NCBI GenBank assembly: GCA_003647755.1
Contig: QMNL01000118.1
Coordinates: 1 to 6,019 of the forward strand
DNA: 6,019 bases
Direction of reading: 5' to 3'
Source of the DNA: Candidatus Coatesiibacteriota bacterium
GTDB lineage: Bacteria; B130-G9
Shown piece after piece: positions 1 through 6,019 of this stretch (positions are counted from its first letter, which is position 1; every line of letters begins with the position of its first letter). The notes under the pieces were generated by a model, which worked only from the letters and a program-made list of their open reading frames with translations, made no database searches and was not told where the DNA came from. Both the position numbers and the translations under genes were made by a program.

Positions 1-59
1 ATGTCCTCCCGGGCCTGCGCCTCCCACCACTCTGCCGGTGTCGGGTGCGACTTTCCCAT
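1..59 (-). CDS. N-terminus of a further downstream gene, cut by the window edge (product unknown)
   Basis: Two bases after the TGA stop of the large glycosyltransferase gene, an ATG opens a frame that stays open for 19 codons to the window edge. The peptide begins MGKSHPTPAEWWEAQAR and then ED. It is hydrophilic with no signal peptide or membrane segment so far, so the product is probably cytosolic. The 2-base gap fits continuation of the operon by translational coupling; an AGGA about 13 bases upstream, inside the preceding gene, is only a weak ribosome binding site. The peptide is too short to assign a family. A purine-rich GGGAGGA near the window edge could instead be the ribosome binding site of a start lying outside, in which case this frame is spacer. 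Confidence 0.45.
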   Translation of the reverse strand, partial: MGKSHPTPAEWWEAQARED

Positions 60-61
60 AC

Positions 62-3000
62 TCAATACGAAAATCCTATCAACTCGATGCTCGCTGCAAT
101 TTGCTCAATCTCGCTCGTGGCGTCCACCGACCGAAGCGTCAACGAAACGTGATACTTCCCAGGCGATAGGGCGACCGTCCGCTCGACGAGGCTACTCGTC
201 TTCTCGTGTAGCCGGAGGGCGGCACGGCGTTCGCCAGCGATGTCGAGCCTGAGGTGTGCTTCCTGCCCGGCTGGGAAGTTGCTGATGTTGACTGCGAAGG
301 TCCTGACTGGGAAACGGGGCGCTATGTCAGTTTCAAAAACTGCGACGCCGCCCTTCTTATCGATCCTCCACTTCAGCTCGTCTCTGAAAAACATGATGGC
401 GCTCTGAAGCCAGATGTGCCGCAGGAAGAACTTGCGGTCCTGCTTGTCCTTCTGGAAGGTGTGATCGTTGATGTATGCGATTCGAAGGTCGTAGGTGCCC
501 GGCTCCAGCCCATTGAAAAAGACGTAAGTATTGGTCCACTTAAGGAACGGGACACGAATGAACTTGGGCGGCAGGTCTCCGAGCGTGATCTTGAGATTCG
601 GGAAGACATACCTCGCAAGCCCGGTCGCGGGGTCGATCACAAGGCCCGTTTCAACATGTGTCTCGAACGTTCCCTCCGCCTTGACGTTCATCTTGATCGC
701 CAGCGTGTCGGAGAGAACGTTGACCGGCGCCTCAAAAAAGCCGTTACGGTCGAGCATCCAACCACCGTCAGCGGGCCTGCCGCCGGACCTCGTCATCTCG
801 TCCGGCGTAAGCCCAGTCGTCCTGGTAGCCCGCATCAGGCGAATGGCGCGGTCTGCCTGAGCATCGTCGTGGAACGTTCTGGCCAGCGAGAGCATCTGAC
901 ACAGCGCCTCGAATCGTTGCTCAAACGGGTGCCCCGCAACCTCAGTGAGAAGATCGAAAGCCTCGCGAGTTTCCCCCTCTCGCATCAGGCACACGGAGCG
1001 CAGGTAGTCCGCCTCGGCCGAGAACGCAGGATCGGCTGCGTCGCTCGGCAGGATAGACAGTGCCTGCTCGATCTGATTGAGACCCATGTGCGCCTTGGCC
1101 GCGAGGAGCCTCGCCCTAGGCGGAACCGTCAACGCTCCTAGGACTGGCTTGAGAACCTGAATCGCATGAGGGAACCTTCGTCTGTCAAGCTCCGCCTCGG
1201 CGAGCATGATCAGCGATTCTGGAGTGTACGCTCGGAGGTCAAATGGATCTGAATCTGCCCGGAAAGAGTAGAAATCCGCCGCCTCCGGCCACCTCTTCGC
1301 CTTCATAAATGAGCGGAACACTCTCTCGCCGAGTTTTTTGTAGCGCGGCTGGATGAAGTATGCCTGGCCCATGAGATCAAGCGCTTTTGGCAGCGAAAAG
1401 AGGTTATATAGCCTCCCGAAGTTGGCGTAGAGAAAGGCCTCCAGCCCGTTCGCATCGAATATCTGCACGCGGTCAACGTAGATGTTGGCCACCTTGTCCG
1501 GGTTGATCTTCCTCATATCAACGCCGGGAATCGCTATCCCAAGCCGCATCCGGTAGTGCCCGCCAGCGACTTTGACTCGATTATAGTATTTCTCCATCAG
1601 CTCGACATCGACAGGCTCATCGATGGCGCGAACTGTCTCGTTGTCGCCCTCAAGCTGAAGCCAGAGGTTCGGGACAGTAGTCCAGATTGGGTTGCGCATC
1701 ATCGCCTCAACGATAACGAGCTTCTCCCCTGGCGAAAGCTGGACGTCGCGCTCAAGCGGGTAGCCGGGCGTTATTCGCCGGCCGCCCCTAATAAAGGCCC
1801 TCGAGGGCGGGTCATAGATCGAAAGCGGCTCGTCCTCCATCTCGTATGTGCACTTCGGAGTGGTGAGGTCGGCGAGCGTCCCGGCCGAGAGAACGAATGC
1901 AACGGCCGCCATTCCCACCGCGGCTGCGTCCAGGTATCTGCCGTCCCTGAACACGCCGACGCCCTCCGCCCTGCGCTTGCCTATCCTCGCAATTACCACG
2001 AAAAGGACTGCAAAAGCGAGTATCTCAAGGAACACCTTGACCGGCGTCATAATATCGGTTCGGAAGAACGACGGCAGAAACCGCGAGAGATCGATGTAGG
2101 TGTTCATGTGCAGAAGGCAGAGGGCTCGGTTTGCCCCGTTTGCCTGGTCGTAGCGGAACACGGGAGATAGAAGGTGCAGGAACGTCACGATGGCCGAGGC
2201 CGTCGCCGCGAGGCTGAGTCCCGCCGCCTGCCTGAACGTCGCGATACGGCCAAGCCCCAGGCCAAGCAGTGCACCCAAGAACGGCAAGATCACTATCAGG
2301 AAGCGACAGGGCGGGCACCACGACGCATTCCACCAGGGCATAGACCCAACGACGAGGTAGTACGGCCCGATGACCAGCAGGATTCTTCCGAGCACGCCCC
2401 GGTTAATCTTGTAAAGCGAGACCGCGCCCGCGATCGCCAGAACATAGACAGGAGCGAGCACGAGCAGTCCGAACTGCTGGTCAAGCATCTGGCCAAGGAT
2501 GCCGCTCGATGGCGCAAGATCGCCGATGCCCATTCGAAGCAACTCGTCCAGCCGCGAGGTGAGAAGCCGCAGCGTAACGATTCGGTCGCGGAGCACGTAA
2601 CCGAGCACAATGAGCACTCCGAGGCCACCTGATGCATACAGCCACATTGTCTTTCTCCTTGCCGTTCTCCACATCGCTATCAGGAGAATGGGAGCAATGA
2701 GCAGTGACAGCCTTATCTTGAGCATGAAGAGAGCCACACAAAGGGCAAGCAAGATGAGCATCTCACGCCGTCTGCCCGGTCCGATCCGGGAAAGCCTTCT
2801 GAAGGCGTATATCGCCAAGAGAGCACAGGCGGTGGCGGGGAATATCTGGTTGGCGTAATTGAGCATGGGAACGGAGAAGCCGAAGATGAGCGCACCTAGC
2901 AGGGCATCCTTTCTTTCCGCTCCAAGCTCCTGGGAAAGCAGAAAGACGTTTGCGACTAACAAGGCGGCGAGAAGGTTGATGAGCGCCACAGCGCCTCGGA

Positions 3001-3682
3001 ACCCGAAGATGCGGTAGGGAAGCGTTATCAGGATGGGGAAGCCCACATTGTAGTTCTGGACCTCGTATTCCTTGCCCTTGATCTTGACGCTGCGGAACTG
3101 CGGCTGAAGCGTGTATGGATAGTAGGCAAGGTAGTCCTTGTTCTTGAAATTGTTGGTGCGGTCCAGGTCATGATCGTATGCCAGGCTATGCGCGGTCAGG
3201 AGGTAATACGGCTCATCGCCGTCCGGCGGGTGCTGATCGTAGGTCCAAAGCCCAAACCAGAAGTAGCAGGATGCAGACACAACAACGAGTGCTACAAGCA
3301 GCCTGCGCTCGGAGAGACCATCTACGTTGCGAAAGAGCGTGACCAGCAGTGTCCCCGAGACGGCGATCATTAGCCCAAGCAAGACTGTCCCCTCGATCGC
3401 CTCAAAATACCGTGATTCGGCCGTTACGAGCGGCGATGCAAGGAGGAGAAAGGCAACAGCCCCGAAAGCGCAGATGAGCTTTGCAGACGCGTGAACTCCC
3501 CTGCGAACACCGATCTTTGGCAGCAAGAACAGCAGTATCACGGCTTGGACTAGCACGATCGGCACGAATTCCGACACTATCTCCACCCTCGGGACGTCCA
3601 GCGCAAGCCAATAGCCCGTCAGCCACAGGCGGGAGGCGATGGCGAGGCACAGCGTGCAGGCAAGGTAGATAAGGGTGCTCAT
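62..3682 (-). CDS. GT-C superfamily (PMT/ArnT-like) membrane glycosyltransferase with TPR-like and beta-rich C-terminal regions
   Basis: This 1206-residue protein is predicted to transfer a sugar from a polyprenyl-phosphate donor on the outer face of the cytoplasmic membrane. Residues 1-605 hold roughly 13-16 hydrophobic segments, for example 4-27, 39-57, 66-86, 97-117, 128-146, 228-249, 306-337, 401-421, 459-479, 547-566 and 583-603. The first large loop carries DGDEPYY (154-160), matching the acidic Asp-Glu catalytic motif of GT-C enzymes (family knowledge). PWWNASWCPPCRF (449-461) sits where relatives have a Trp/Gly-rich GRF-type motif. After the last membrane segment come a beta-rich stretch (about 610-745), TPR-like helical repeats (about 765-950) and two probable beta-sandwich modules (about 985-1110 and 1115-1206). 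Classic GT-C enzymes are about 500-600 residues, so half of this protein is extra. Its ATG overlaps the stop of the upstream gene (ATGA) and no good Shine-Dalgarno precedes it, implying coupled translation. The acceptor and sugar are unknown; a polymerase or ligase-like role is possible. Confidence 0.8.
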   Translation of the reverse strand: MSTLIYLACTLCLAIASRLWLTGYWLALDVPRVEIVSEFVPIVLVQAVILLFLLPKIGVRRGVHASAKLICAFGAVAFLLLASPLVTAESRYFEAIEGTVLLGLMIAVSGTLLVTLFRNVDGLSERRLLVALVVVSASCYFWFGLWTYDQHPPDGDEPYYLLTAHSLAYDHDLDRTNNFKNKDYLAYYPYTLQPQFRSVKIKGKEYEVQNYNVGFPILITLPYRIFGFRGAVALINLLAALLVANVFLLSQELGAERKDALLGALIFGFSVPMLNYANQIFPATACALLAIYAFRRLSRIGPGRRREMLILLALCVALFMLKIRLSLLIAPILLIAMWRTARRKTMWLYASGGLGVLIVLGYVLRDRIVTLRLLTSRLDELLRMGIGDLAPSSGILGQMLDQQFGLLVLAPVYVLAIAGAVSLYKINRGVLGRILLVIGPYYLVVGSMPWWNASWCPPCRFLIVILPFLGALLGLGLGRIATFRQAAGLSLAATASAIVTFLHLLSPVFRYDQANGANRALCLLHMNTYIDLSRFLPSFFRTDIMTPVKVFLEILAFAVLFVVIARIGKRRAEGVGVFRDGRYLDAAAVGMAAVAFVLSAGTLADLTTPKCTYEMEDEPLSIYDPPSRAFIRGGRRITPGYPLERDVQLSPGEKLVIVEAMMRNPIWTTVPNLWLQLEGDNETVRAIDEPVDVELMEKYYNRVKVAGGHYRMRLGIAIPGVDMRKINPDKVANIYVDRVQIFDANGLEAFLYANFGRLYNLFSLPKALDLMGQAYFIQPRYKKLGERVFRSFMKAKRWPEAADFYSFRADSDPFDLRAYTPESLIMLAEAELDRRRFPHAIQVLKPVLGALTVPPRARLLAAKAHMGLNQIEQALSILPSDAADPAFSAEADYLRSVCLMREGETREAFDLLTEVAGHPFEQRFEALCQMLSLARTFHDDAQADRAIRLMRATRTTGLTPDEMTRSGGRPADGGWMLDRNGFFEAPVNVLSDTLAIKMNVKAEGTFETHVETGLVIDPATGLARYVFPNLKITLGDLPPKFIRVPFLKWTNTYVFFNGLEPGTYDLRIAYINDHTFQKDKQDRKFFLRHIWLQSAIMFFRDELKWRIDKKGGVAVFETDIAPRFPVRTFAVNISNFPAGQEAHLRLDIAGERRAALRLHEKTSSLVERTVALSPGKYHVSLTLRSVDATSEIEQIAASIELIGFSY

Positions 3683-4623
3683 TGGTCTAGAAACAGTATT
3701 TGTCTAAGATAAATGCGGAACAGCTTCTGCTTAGGGTCGTCGAGCGAGAAGAACACCTCAACCAACTTCGGCCTGATGCGCCTGCCAAAGCTGAATGTGG
3801 CGGAGGAGGTCCGGCCCATGTACGCCTGCCCGTGAGCCAGAAACTCCACGGAACATTCCCCCTCGTGCGATCTTGTGTGCCTTATGTGTGTTCGGGTGTT
3901 AGGGATCTCGTAGCACTTCTCACAGGCGTCCACGCCTGCTCGAAGGTCAAAGTCGTAGCGCCGACCCCCTGTGTCTGTTACCCTCAGGTGCCCGATCTTC
4001 GTGTTCTGAAGTATCCCACCGGAGTGCACCAACGCGGTCTTGAGCCGAACCCACCTCGCTAACGTTCCCGCTCTGACGGGCTCGCTTAGAGTGTGGTGCT
4101 CCCTCGTGAGATACACATCTGGGCCGAAGTCGACCGCCGCACTCACGTGCTCCCTGTGCCCTGAAATACCGACTATTGTCAGGACTACTCCCAGCGACAG
4201 AACCGTTCCAAACAGCACAGTCGGCCACCGCCCGGAGCCGGAATCGCTCGCCCGTGCCATGAAATAGACCGTCGCTAACGCCTTCAGCGCAGCAATGGCC
4301 GTGAATATCCGAATCATCGAGAGCTCGTCAATCAGCTCCAGGCCGCAGAGGCTCCCAGCCGCCACCGGCAGAGAGGCGTAGAACAACAGATCGAGAAACG
4401 CCGCTCGCCGCCATTCGATGCCTCGTCCCTTCCAGAGAAGCATCACGGCCGTTGTCAGCAGAAACCAGGCCGGAAGCACAAACGCAAGCGCCACGGTAAC
4501 CGGGCGGTCCACTGGCGAGTACTGCGCCTTCTTCAGGGCCACGATCCCACCAAAGATGCTGGTAAGAACGCAGATCAGCAGGCAGAGAAGGAAATATCTC
4601 AGCCTTTCGCCCCCATCCTTCAT
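3679..4623 (-). CDS. Unrecognised membrane protein: about five membrane segments plus C-terminal probable beta-rich exported domain
   Basis: I do not recognise this 314-residue protein. Hydrophobic segments lie at about 10-30, 42-64, 74-96, 102-123 and 135-154, followed by a polar domain of about 160 residues with alternating hydrophobic/polar strands. The polar domain contains C234-x-x-C237 and a third cysteine, C257, which could bind metal or form a disulfide if exported. Its end, K300 to D313 (K-x3-IY-x7-D), resembles residues 730-743 at the end of the first beta-rich region of the neighbouring GT-C protein, suggesting the two share a related exported module. The start is well supported: GGAGAAGG lies 8 bases before the ATG. 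The gene begins 16 bases after the GT4 stop and overlaps the next start by 4 bases, so it should be made together with both glycosyltransferases. A helper or acceptor-binding subunit is an inference from position only. Confidence 0.8.
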   Translation of the reverse strand: MKDGGERLRYFLLCLLICVLTSIFGGIVALKKAQYSPVDRPVTVALAFVLPAWFLLTTAVMLLWKGRGIEWRRAAFLDLLFYASLPVAAGSLCGLELIDELSMIRIFTAIAALKALATVYFMARASDSGSGRWPTVLFGTVLSLGVVLTIVGISGHREHVSAAVDFGPDVYLTREHHTLSEPVRAGTLARWVRLKTALVHSGGILQNTKIGHLRVTDTGGRRYDFDLRAGVDACEKCYEIPNTRTHIRHTRSHEGECSVEFLAHGQAYMGRTSSATFSFGRRIRPKLVEVFFSLDDPKQKLFRIYLRQILFLDQ

Positions 4624-4639
4624 CCCTTCCGCCTTCTCC
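4624..4639 (-). promoter_or_regulatory. Ribosome binding site and intergenic spacer for the five-segment membrane protein gene
   Basis: The 16 bases between the GT4 stop and the next ATG read GGAGAAGGCGGAAGGG on the minus strand. GGAGAAGG is a good Shine-Dalgarno match with an 8-base spacer, and it starts immediately after the TGA. This supports the ATG at 4623 and lets a ribosome finishing the GT4 gene re-initiate. The purine-rich GGAAGGG directly beside the ATG is too close to be the main site. Confidence 0.7.
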
Positions 4640-5689
4640 TCAGCCGGCCGTCAGGTGGTCAACGACGTAGTCCCAGGTGAGCTTCCTCGCCGTCTCGTAT
4701 CCTGCCTCGCCCATCTTCCCTGCACGCTTGGGATGAGCCGCCAAGAGATCGATCTTCTCGGCGAGGGCACCCGGCTCCGTGGACGCCACGTATCCCGTAA
4801 CCCCGTCCTCGACAAACTCCAGCACTGCCCCGGAGGTCTCGGTAGTTATGACTGGTTTCTTGGACAGGAAAGCCTCGAGCGTGATGAACCCCAAATCCTC
4901 GTCCTTCGGCGCAAACACCACGCCCATGCACCTTGCATATAGATCGACCAACGTCTTGTCATCGACCCAGCCCGCAAAATCGACCCGCTCGCCGAGCTTG
5001 AGCTTCCTGGCCTGCTTCTTAAGAGCACGCTCCTGCGGCCCGGTTCCCGCGATCACGCACCTGATTTCAGCCTTGCACCTCGCCAGCGCATCCAGCACGA
5101 GGTCCAGTCGCTTGTTGAGCTCCAGCCTCCCCGGACAGAATACGAACGGCTCGTAGGCCTCACATCGGAATACATTGCCCAGCCGTGGAGGCGGATATAG
5201 AACCTTGCTCTCGAGGCCATTGTATCGCCTCAGCCGCTCGCTCACTCGCTTGGAGATGGTGAAGATGGACTTGGCCTCGGCCAGGGCCCGATTGTCGATC
5301 GAGATGATGGCGTCCCGTATCCCGAGGTCTTCCTCGCTGCTCTTCAGCTGGCTATATCGAGAGCCCCAAAGCTCGTAAACCTCCCTGTGCTGGTGCATGA
5401 GATAGACCACCTTGTTGGGATGCCGTGCGACGTAGGACGGGAACTTGGTGGCGATGAAGATGTCGTAAGGCGTCAGGTAGCTCTTGGTGAGGTCCAGCAG
5501 ACGCCAGGCGATGCAATCCCTTATCAGCTGCTTGACGGGCGAGAAGTTAAAAGGAATCTCGATCCCAAAGACATTGTGTCCCTTCCCGGCGAGCGCCGAT
5601 TGAAGCGACGACACCAACACCTCCGCACCGCCCTGAACCGAGTGCACGATCGGAAAGCCAATTGCGATTCTCTTTCTCCGTCTAGCCAT
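4640..5689 (-). CDS. GT4 family glycosyltransferase (GT-B fold)
   Basis: This 349-residue enzyme is predicted to be a retaining glycosyltransferase using a nucleotide-activated sugar at the cytoplasmic face of the membrane. The N-terminal acceptor-side domain has the HSVQGGAE loop (16-23). The C-terminal donor domain shows CPGRLELNKR (185-194), AGTGPQ (214-219), FAGWVDD (238-244) and the EX7E motif E264/E272 within EDLGFITLE, all typical of GT4 (family knowledge). There is no signal peptide or membrane segment; the basic start MARRRKR may help membrane association. Length is slightly short for the family (usually about 350-400) but all donor-site motifs are present. It is the first gene of the cluster; an in-frame TGA lies about 33 bases upstream, so the coding region cannot extend far. 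No Shine-Dalgarno precedes the ATG. The substrate is unknown; the downstream genes suggest glycan assembly. Confidence 0.9.
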   Translation of the reverse strand: MARRRKRIAIGFPIVHSVQGGAEVLVSSLQSALAGKGHNVFGIEIPFNFSPVKQLIRDCIAWRLLDLTKSYLTPYDIFIATKFPSYVARHPNKVVYLMHQHREVYELWGSRYSQLKSSEEDLGIRDAIISIDNRALAEAKSIFTISKRVSERLRRYNGLESKVLYPPPRLGNVFRCEAYEPFVFCPGRLELNKRLDLVLDALARCKAEIRCVIAGTGPQERALKKQARKLKLGERVDFAGWVDDKTLVDLYARCMGVVFAPKDEDLGFITLEAFLSKKPVITTETSGAVLEFVEDGVTGYVASTEPGALAEKIDLLAAHPKRAGKMGEAGYETARKLTWDYVVDHLTAG

Positions 5690-5696
5690 GCTGGCG

Positions 5697-5726
5697 ATGG
5701 TAGCAGCCGCCGACTGTTCTTTTCAA
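5697..5726 (-). promoter_or_regulatory. Candidate sigma70-like promoter of the glycosyltransferase operon
   Basis: On the minus strand TTGAAA (5726-5721, five of six matches to TTGACA) is followed after 18 bases by TACCAT (5702-5697, four of six matches to TATAAT). Only 7 bases separate the -10 from the GT4 ATG, so transcription would start at or next to that ATG and give a leaderless mRNA. That agrees with the missing Shine-Dalgarno. Such matches also occur by chance, and the host's sigma factor preference is unknown. Confidence 0.3.
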
Positions 5727-5742
5727 GGAGCGGCAGGGAAAT

Positions 5743-5834
5743 CATCGCCTGACTTCAGTCGAGGCGATGCAGACGGCTCCCATGATCCTAGCCCCCATCT
5801 TCAGATGGGGGACCCGAGGGAGCACGACGCCCTC
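5743..5834 (+). repeat. Composite hairpin repeat, copy A (possible structured RNA or REP/MITE-like element)
   Basis: Hairpin 1 (5743-5769) has outer arms CATCGCC/GGCGATG, an inner stem GAC/GTC, loop TTCA and a bulge on the 3' side. A linker (5770-5791) containing AGACGGCTCCCAT follows. Hairpin 2 (5792-5811) is a perfect CCCCCATC/GATGGGGG stem with loop TTCA. A third, weaker stem pairs GAGGG (5816-5820) with CCCTC (5830-5834). The same order of elements recurs on the opposite strand in copy B with changed but still pairing stems, which is why I treat the whole as one unit rather than as separate terminator hairpins. Function is unknown. Confidence 0.75.
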
Positions 5835-5868
5835 ATCTATACCCCTTTCAAATAAGGAATCTAGGGAG

Positions 5869-5960
5869 GAGGGGCGCCGAGGCATCCTCAGGACACCCGA
5901 ATGAAGTCGGGTGCTAATATAATGAGAGCCATCTATATCACCGCGTTGAAGCGCGGCGAT
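5869..5960 (-). repeat. Composite hairpin repeat, copy B (inverted relative to A)
   Basis: Read on the minus strand from 5960: hairpin 1 (5960-5937) has arms ATCGCCGCG/CGCGGTGAT with one G-T wobble and loop CTTCAA. The linker (5936-5914) contains AGATGGCTCTCAT and matches 16 of 22 aligned bases of copy A's linker. Hairpin 2 (5913-5894) has arms CACCCGA/TCGGGTG and loop CTTCAT. A third stem GAGG/CCTC uses 5889-5886 and 5872-5869. Hairpin 2 is 20 bases long in both copies and differs by three complete base-pair exchanges. The unit is also 92 bases, like copy A. Confidence 0.75.
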
Positions 5961-5994
5961 TCGCAGAGAGGCGCGCAGACATGTGGCAGCACCT

Positions 5995-6019
5995 CATCGC
6001 CCGACTTCGGTCGAGGCGA
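5995..6019 (+). repeat. Composite hairpin repeat, copy C (cut by the window end)
   Basis: Only hairpin 1 is inside the window. It matches copy A's hairpin 1 at 23 of 25 bases. The two differences are T5750 to C6002 and A5757 to G6009. Here the inner stem CGAC/GTCG is capped by TTCG, which as RNA is the very stable C(UUCG)G tetraloop, and A6014 is bulged. The linker and hairpin 2 are predicted to follow beyond base 6019. Confidence 0.65.

Larger units (their letters stand above)
5690..6019. other. Intergenic region upstream of the operon: promoter zone plus structured repeat array
   Basis: No convincing protein gene lies in these 330 bases. The part next to the operon (5690-5742) holds only the candidate promoter. 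The rest is occupied by three copies of a hairpin-rich repeat in plus, minus, plus orientation, separated by short unique stretches (5835-5868 and 5961-5994). None of the hairpins is followed by a T-run, so they do not look like ordinary intrinsic terminators. No tRNA, CRISPR array or transposase reading frame is visible. Confidence 0.7.

Noticed and set aside
1..252. Plus-strand open frame beginning at base 1
   Set aside because: It overlaps the end of the GT-C gene and the next minus-strand start, has Arg/Ser-rich low-complexity sequence and no ribosome binding site within the window.
254..2632. Series of long plus-strand open frames (254-1141, 1556-2170, 2174-2632) opposite the GT-C gene
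   Set aside because: All lie in the frame exactly in register with the GT-C codons. Stops there arise only from sense codons TTA, CTA and TCA, which are rare in this GC-rich gene. The products are low-complexity, Arg-rich and lack family motifs, while the minus-strand frame has clear membrane and catalytic signatures.
5524..5745. Minus-strand open frame of 73 codons overlapping the GT4 start
   Set aside because: It overlaps the N-terminal part of the well-supported GT4 gene in another frame and resembles no family.
5792..5811. Perfect GC-rich hairpin as an intrinsic terminator
   Set aside because: No T-run follows on either strand, and the hairpin recurs with compensatory changes as part of a larger unit.
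5922..6019. Plus-strand open frame starting ATGAGAGCC and open to the window end
   Set aside because: It runs through copy B antisense and copy C, has no Shine-Dalgarno, and its sequence is explained by the hairpin repeats.
5743..6019. CRISPR array or integron attC sites
   Set aside because: The repeats are about 92 bases, alternate in orientation, diverge in stem sequence and have no uniform spacers; no attC core (GTTRRRY) or cas/integrase gene is visible.

Overview
The window looks like bacterial chromosomal DNA of moderately high GC content. It holds one compact gene cluster transcribed leftwards (minus strand) and, upstream of it at the right-hand end, a 330-base intergenic stretch full of structured repeats. 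I cannot assign a taxon. Densely packed genes, ATGA start/stop overlap and a clear Shine-Dalgarno site argue for a bacterium. Multi-domain membrane glycosyltransferases with a DGDEPYY-type first loop are, from general knowledge, common in large-genome environmental bacteria.

In transcription order (right to left) the cluster is: (1) a GT4-type cytosolic glycosyltransferase, 5689 to 4640; (2) a 314-residue protein with about five membrane segments and an unknown C-terminal, probably beta-rich, exported domain, 4623 to 3679; (3) a 1206-residue GT-C-type membrane glycosyltransferase with a long exported tail of beta-rich and TPR-like regions, 3682 to 62; (4) the first 19 codons of a further gene, 59 to 1, leaving the window. 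Gaps are 16 bases, a 4-base overlap and 2 bases, so this is almost certainly one operon. Inferred role: the GT4 enzyme acts on an activated sugar in the cytoplasm, while the GT-C protein transfers a lipid-linked sugar outside the membrane. Together they would build or decorate an envelope or extracellular glycan. The substrate cannot be read from the sequence.

The most interesting part is 5743-6019. It contains a composite repeat of about 92 bases made of hairpin 1, a conserved linker of 22-23 bases, hairpin 2, and a weaker third stem. One copy lies on the plus strand (A, 5743-5834), one on the minus strand (B, 5960-5869), and a third starts on the plus strand (C, 5995) and is cut by the window end. 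The copies differ in stem sequence, but most of the differences are compensatory, so base pairing is preserved while all hairpin loops keep a TTC core. That is the signature of a structured RNA family or of a mobile element recognised as folded single-stranded DNA. I do not recognise it as a named family.
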